Source: Lentisphaerota bacterium
GTDB lineage: Bacteria > Verrucomicrobiota > Lentisphaeria > Victivallales > GWF2-50-93
Assembly: GCA_025360875.1 (NCBI GenBank)
Contig: JANYBI010000222.1
Coordinates: 1 to 8,260, forward strand
Length of the DNA stretch: 8,260 nucleotides
Reading direction: 5' to 3'
The notes beneath the pieces are model-generated. The model had not been told where the DNA came from. It saw only the letters and a list, made by a program, of their open reading frames with translations, and made no database searches. Shown here piece after piece: positions 6,647 to 8,260 of this stretch (the first letter of the stretch is position 1; each line of letters opens with the position of its first letter). A program made the position numbers and the translations under genes.

Positions 6647-7027
6647 TCAGCGGTAAAGGTCTAAAGGTGCGTATTGTGCAATCAGGGAAAAATGCTGGTC
6701 GTTTGACAATAACTTCAATCCTCCCTGATTTGCATTCTGAGCAATAATCAGATCTGGTATTCCAACTCCGTTGATCCCGTTTCTGAGACAATCAGTCTGA
6801 AGCTTAATGATCTCATCCCAGTCAATAGACATAGGTTGACGTTTCATTTCGCGTAAAAGCAGAATGAGGCCGTGTGCCTTGCGCAGGTTGAGAGGCGGTA
6901 TTAATTCTGCAAGAATTAACTCGTTTGTAACTACAAGGTTTTCCTCAATAAGCAGTTCAAGGACATCCGCCTGTCCCGTATCACGGAAGTAATCAACCCA
7001 GACAGATGAATCAACCAAGACGCTCAT
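6647..7027 (-). CDS. vapC: VapC-type PIN-domain ribonuclease toxin
   Basis: The 126-residue product is a PIN-domain toxin, a Mg-dependent endoribonuclease that typically cuts tRNA or rRNA when freed from VapB. The four acidic positions expected of the active site are visible: Asp6 in VLVDSSVWVDYF, Glu41 in NELILAELIPP, Asp92 in GIPDLIIAQNA and Asp110 in LLSNDQHF. The chain has the usual family length and appears intact. It overlaps vapB by 4 bases (ATGA), the usual arrangement that couples toxin to antitoxin translation. Which RNA it cuts cannot be read from the sequence. Confidence 0.95.
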   Translation of the reverse strand: MSVLVDSSVWVDYFRDTGQADVLELLIEENLVVTNELILAELIPPLNLRKAHGLILLLREMKRQPMSIDWDEIIKLQTDCLRNGINGVGIPDLIIAQNANQGGLKLLSNDQHFSLIAQYAPLDLYR

Positions 7028-7218
7028 GAACGTTTCCTCAGCTTGTCAAGATCAATATTCAAGTTGATTTTACCTCTGAATTTCTTAAGGCCCTGTATCC
7101 TGTTTTTTCTGACAAAATCCTCAAGGGCCGCGACAAGTACGGCAGTTTTAGTTCTTTGGTGTGACAATTTCATCGCTTCTTCTACAAGAGCATTGGGAAG
7201 ATCAAGCGTTGTTCTCAT
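7024..7218 (-). CDS. vapB: VapB-type antitoxin
   Basis: This 64-residue antitoxin begins with MRTTLDLPNALVEEAMKLSH, a short strand followed by a helix, as in ribbon-helix-helix DNA-binding antitoxins of the VapB family. The basic C-terminal half (KKFRGKINLNIDLDKLRKRS) is the part expected to wrap around VapC. GAGGTT sits 5 to 6 bases before the ATG. It precedes vapC in one transcription unit and overlaps it by 4 bases. VapB-VapC complexes normally repress their own promoter, and the ATGCAT repeats just upstream are candidates for that operator. Confidence 0.93.
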   Translation of the reverse strand: MRTTLDLPNALVEEAMKLSHQRTKTAVLVAALEDFVRKNRIQGLKKFRGKINLNIDLDKLRKRS

Positions 7219-7230
7219 TTTAAACCTCAG

Positions 7231-7287
7231 TTATGCATAATAATTCCTTATAATGCATATAAAATACATCACTAATTATATCATGCA
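7231..7287 (-). promoter_or_regulatory. Candidate VapB operator: spaced ATGCAT palindromes
   Basis: ATGCAT occurs at 7233-7238 and 7253-7258, exactly 20 bases apart (two helical turns). The first sits in a perfect 10-base palindrome (ttatgcataa). A third partial copy, ATGCA, lies at 7283-7287, 30 bases further. All fall in the 70 bases upstream of vapB. Ribbon-helix-helix antitoxins bind such repeated short sites, so an autorepression operator is inferred. Confidence 0.5.
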
Positions 7288-7304
7288 AGTTGTTTAAGGC
7301 ATAA
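7275..7304 (-). promoter_or_regulatory. Possible vapBC promoter
   Basis: A perfect minus-strand TATAAT (7275-7280) is preceded, after 18 bases, by TTATGC (7299-7304), a weak -35. Transcription would start near 7267 and run through two ATGCAT sites before vapB. Confidence 0.4.
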
Positions 7305-7568
7305 CGTTCTAGGATTTCTCTCTATGTGATCAGACCAAGTACGCCTCTTGCTCTGGCATCCAGCGAAGCTGGATTACCTGAAGCAAAATGGTTAGAAATT
7401 ATTCCTCTTTTTCTTCCAGTATTAGCATTAATCAGGCTGTTAGAAGCAATATCTAAGCGTAATAGAATCGTTCTAAGAGCCATATTTGATTGCGCAAAAA
7501 TGCATATAATATTAATATACAAGTATTTGAGCAATATAAAAAGGGTCAGACCCGAATGGCGCTTTCCC
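7305..7568. other. AT-rich stretch without a convincing gene
   Basis: Together with the vapB leader this makes about 350 bases without a supported gene. Open frames exist on both strands (for example 7326 onward, plus), but they run across the intron junction and show no family motif, so they look like chance. The stretch 7500-7540 is very AT-rich and holds another ATGCAT (7500-7505). At 7543-7553 is the palindrome gggtcagaccc, close to the truncated end of the intron fragment. Confidence 0.5.
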
Positions 7569-7646
7569 CGCCTTGTGCCAGTCAATGGCTTTCCAGCAGT
7601 TCCCGTGGTTCAAGGTAGCACCAGCAAGTTTTTCAACTCCCGTCAT
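7569..7646 (-). pseudogene. ltrA: Truncated group II intron reverse transcriptase (N-terminal 26 codons)
   Basis: Starting at an ATG at 7646 with AGGGA 8 bases upstream, the frame reads MTGVEKLAGATLNHGNC then WKAIDWHKA. This matches the start of chloroplast-like/bacterial intron-encoded proteins, whose conserved W-x-x-I-D/N-W precedes the RT0 helix (usually ...V.RLQ.RI.KA). Here the homology stops dead after WHKA and the frame runs on into unrelated sequence ending at 7512. None of the polymerase motifs (including YADD), the maturase domain or the endonuclease domain is present, so the protein is non-functional. The call rests on a short motif, but it agrees with the structured RNA upstream. 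Confidence 0.55.
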
Positions 7647-8252
7647 CTGCTTTCCCTGTTGAAACAGTTTTTCAGACTCTCTCGCGGTCAGGCACCAGCA
7701 GGCCATCTGCATATCCGTCCCATTACGGAACGGCGTTGGCTTCCGCCTGCATCATTCCTCCGCACACCCTCCAGAGCGCCTTGCGGTTCTCCTGCCTCTG
7801 CGACTTTCGCAGAAAGGCGGGCATGCGGGATTTCCACGTTTCGTCTTGATTACTCACGGATGACTTAGGTGCACATAATACACCGGCGGGGCGACATTCA
7901 CGTGGGGTCACGTTAGAAAACCACATCCTGCCCGCTTGCCTTTTGGCTCAAGCCTGTCAGCCTCTTTGGCTTGTTGGCTTTTTACGATGCTTGACAATGT
8001 TTGCCTGGGCTCACCGTATCATCCATCCTCGCCCGATTCCGGATTAAGGCTTCCAGAGGGACTTTCCATTCGCATTTCCAGTCCCATCCACTGAGCGGAT
8101 ACCGGTACTTTGTCGAAAGGGCTTCAGGCCGTCCGCACATCGCGCGGACACGCCTGCCTCCTAGGATACTGCTGGTGAAACAGCAGGTCTGGGCTTTTGT
8201 CACTACTTGTAACAACTGCCAGACTATAATCAAGGCGACCTCGTGTCGCCAC
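7569..8252 (-). mobile_element. 5' fragment of a group II intron
   Basis: Read on the minus strand, about 600 bases with a dense series of strong hairpins lead into the truncated reverse-transcriptase start, which is the usual layout of domain I-IV sequence before an intron ORF. Hairpins lie at 8234-8250 (GGCGAC/GTCGCC, right at the 5' end), 8169-8186 (CTGCTG/CAGCAG), 8125-8156 (two-part stem with GTCCGC/GCGGAC), 8058-8085 (GGGACT/AGTCCC) and 7715-7733 (7 pairs). The proposed 5' end, GTGGCGAC at 8252, departs from the GUGYG consensus at two positions, so the border is uncertain and could lie beyond the window. Domains V and VI and most of the ORF are missing. The intron belongs to the chloroplast-like or bacterial B-type by feel only. 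Confidence 0.55.
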
Positions 8253-8260
8253 CAACGCCT

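Noticed and set aside
5934..6791. 285-residue minus-strand open frame
   Set aside because: It is antisense to rph and runs on across the repeat into vapC territory. RNase PH conservation on the plus strand explains the sequence.
7326..7868. 180-residue plus-strand open frame
   Set aside because: It crosses the intron junction and the structured RNA, has no recognisable motif and its composition changes abruptly at the junction.
7723..7926. 67-residue minus-strand open frame upstream of the reverse-transcriptase start
   Set aside because: It lies in the region of strong hairpins expected to be intron domains I-III; no coding signature is seen.
8007..8014. GTGAGCCC on the minus strand as an alternative intron 5' end
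   Set aside because: It resembles the GUGYG start, but only ~370 bases would separate it from the ORF, and strong hairpins continue upstream to 8250, so the border at about 8252 fits better.
8058..8186. Cluster of hairpins considered as RNase P RNA or tmRNA
   Set aside because: The conserved cores of those RNAs are not present, and the neighbouring reverse-transcriptase start favours a group II intron.

Overview
The window looks like ordinary bacterial chromosome with an accessory patch at its right end. It carries a cluster of three lipoproteins (one an LpoB-like penicillin-binding-protein activator, one a parvulin-type isomerase), RNase PH, a VapBC toxin-antitoxin pair and a remnant of a group II intron. 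Signal-peptidase-II lipoproteins plus an LpoB-type factor point to a diderm (Gram-negative) cell. A putative-Ig surface or secreted protein, small Lys-rich orphan proteins and moderate GC would suit the Planctomycetes-Verrucomicrobia-Lentisphaerae group, but that placement is only an impression; no marker here settles it.

Layout, left to right. 1-1314 (+) is the 3' part of a gene for a beta-rich, Ig-domain secreted protein. 1369-2031 (-) is an unrecognised two-helix membrane protein. 2155-2427 (-) is a 90-residue Lys- and Cys-containing orphan that ends in a clear intrinsic terminator (2096-2130). 2527-5646 (-) is a compact four-gene run, read from 5646 leftwards: helical lipoprotein, PpiC/parvulin lipoprotein, LpoB-like lipoprotein, nitroreductase. 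The gaps in this run are only 5 to 16 bases, so it is probably one operon. A 209-base divergent intergenic region separates it from rph (5856-6569, +).

After rph there is a short GC-rich tandem repeat (6574-6640), then vapC (6647-7027, -) and vapB (7024-7218, -), overlapping by 4 bases. Their upstream region carries spaced ATGCAT palindromes that could be the VapB operator. From about 7219 to 7568 there is AT-rich sequence with no convincing gene. From 7569 to about 8252 (-) the DNA shows a run of strong hairpins followed by the first ~26 codons of a group II intron reverse transcriptase. The intron body is cut off at a junction next to an 11-base palindrome (gggtcagaccc), so this is a dead 5' fragment.

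Functionally, the lipoprotein operon suggests an envelope role: outer-membrane-anchored activation of a peptidoglycan synthase, plus a lipid-anchored periplasmic foldase. RNase PH matures tRNA 3' ends. VapBC is a self-regulated RNase toxin module. Two annotation traps are worth noting. The membrane protein at 1369 has an apparent upstream ATG that lies inside the neighbour's terminator. The nitroreductase has an upstream ATG inside the lpoB-like gene, while a TTG just after that gene's stop fits the family better.
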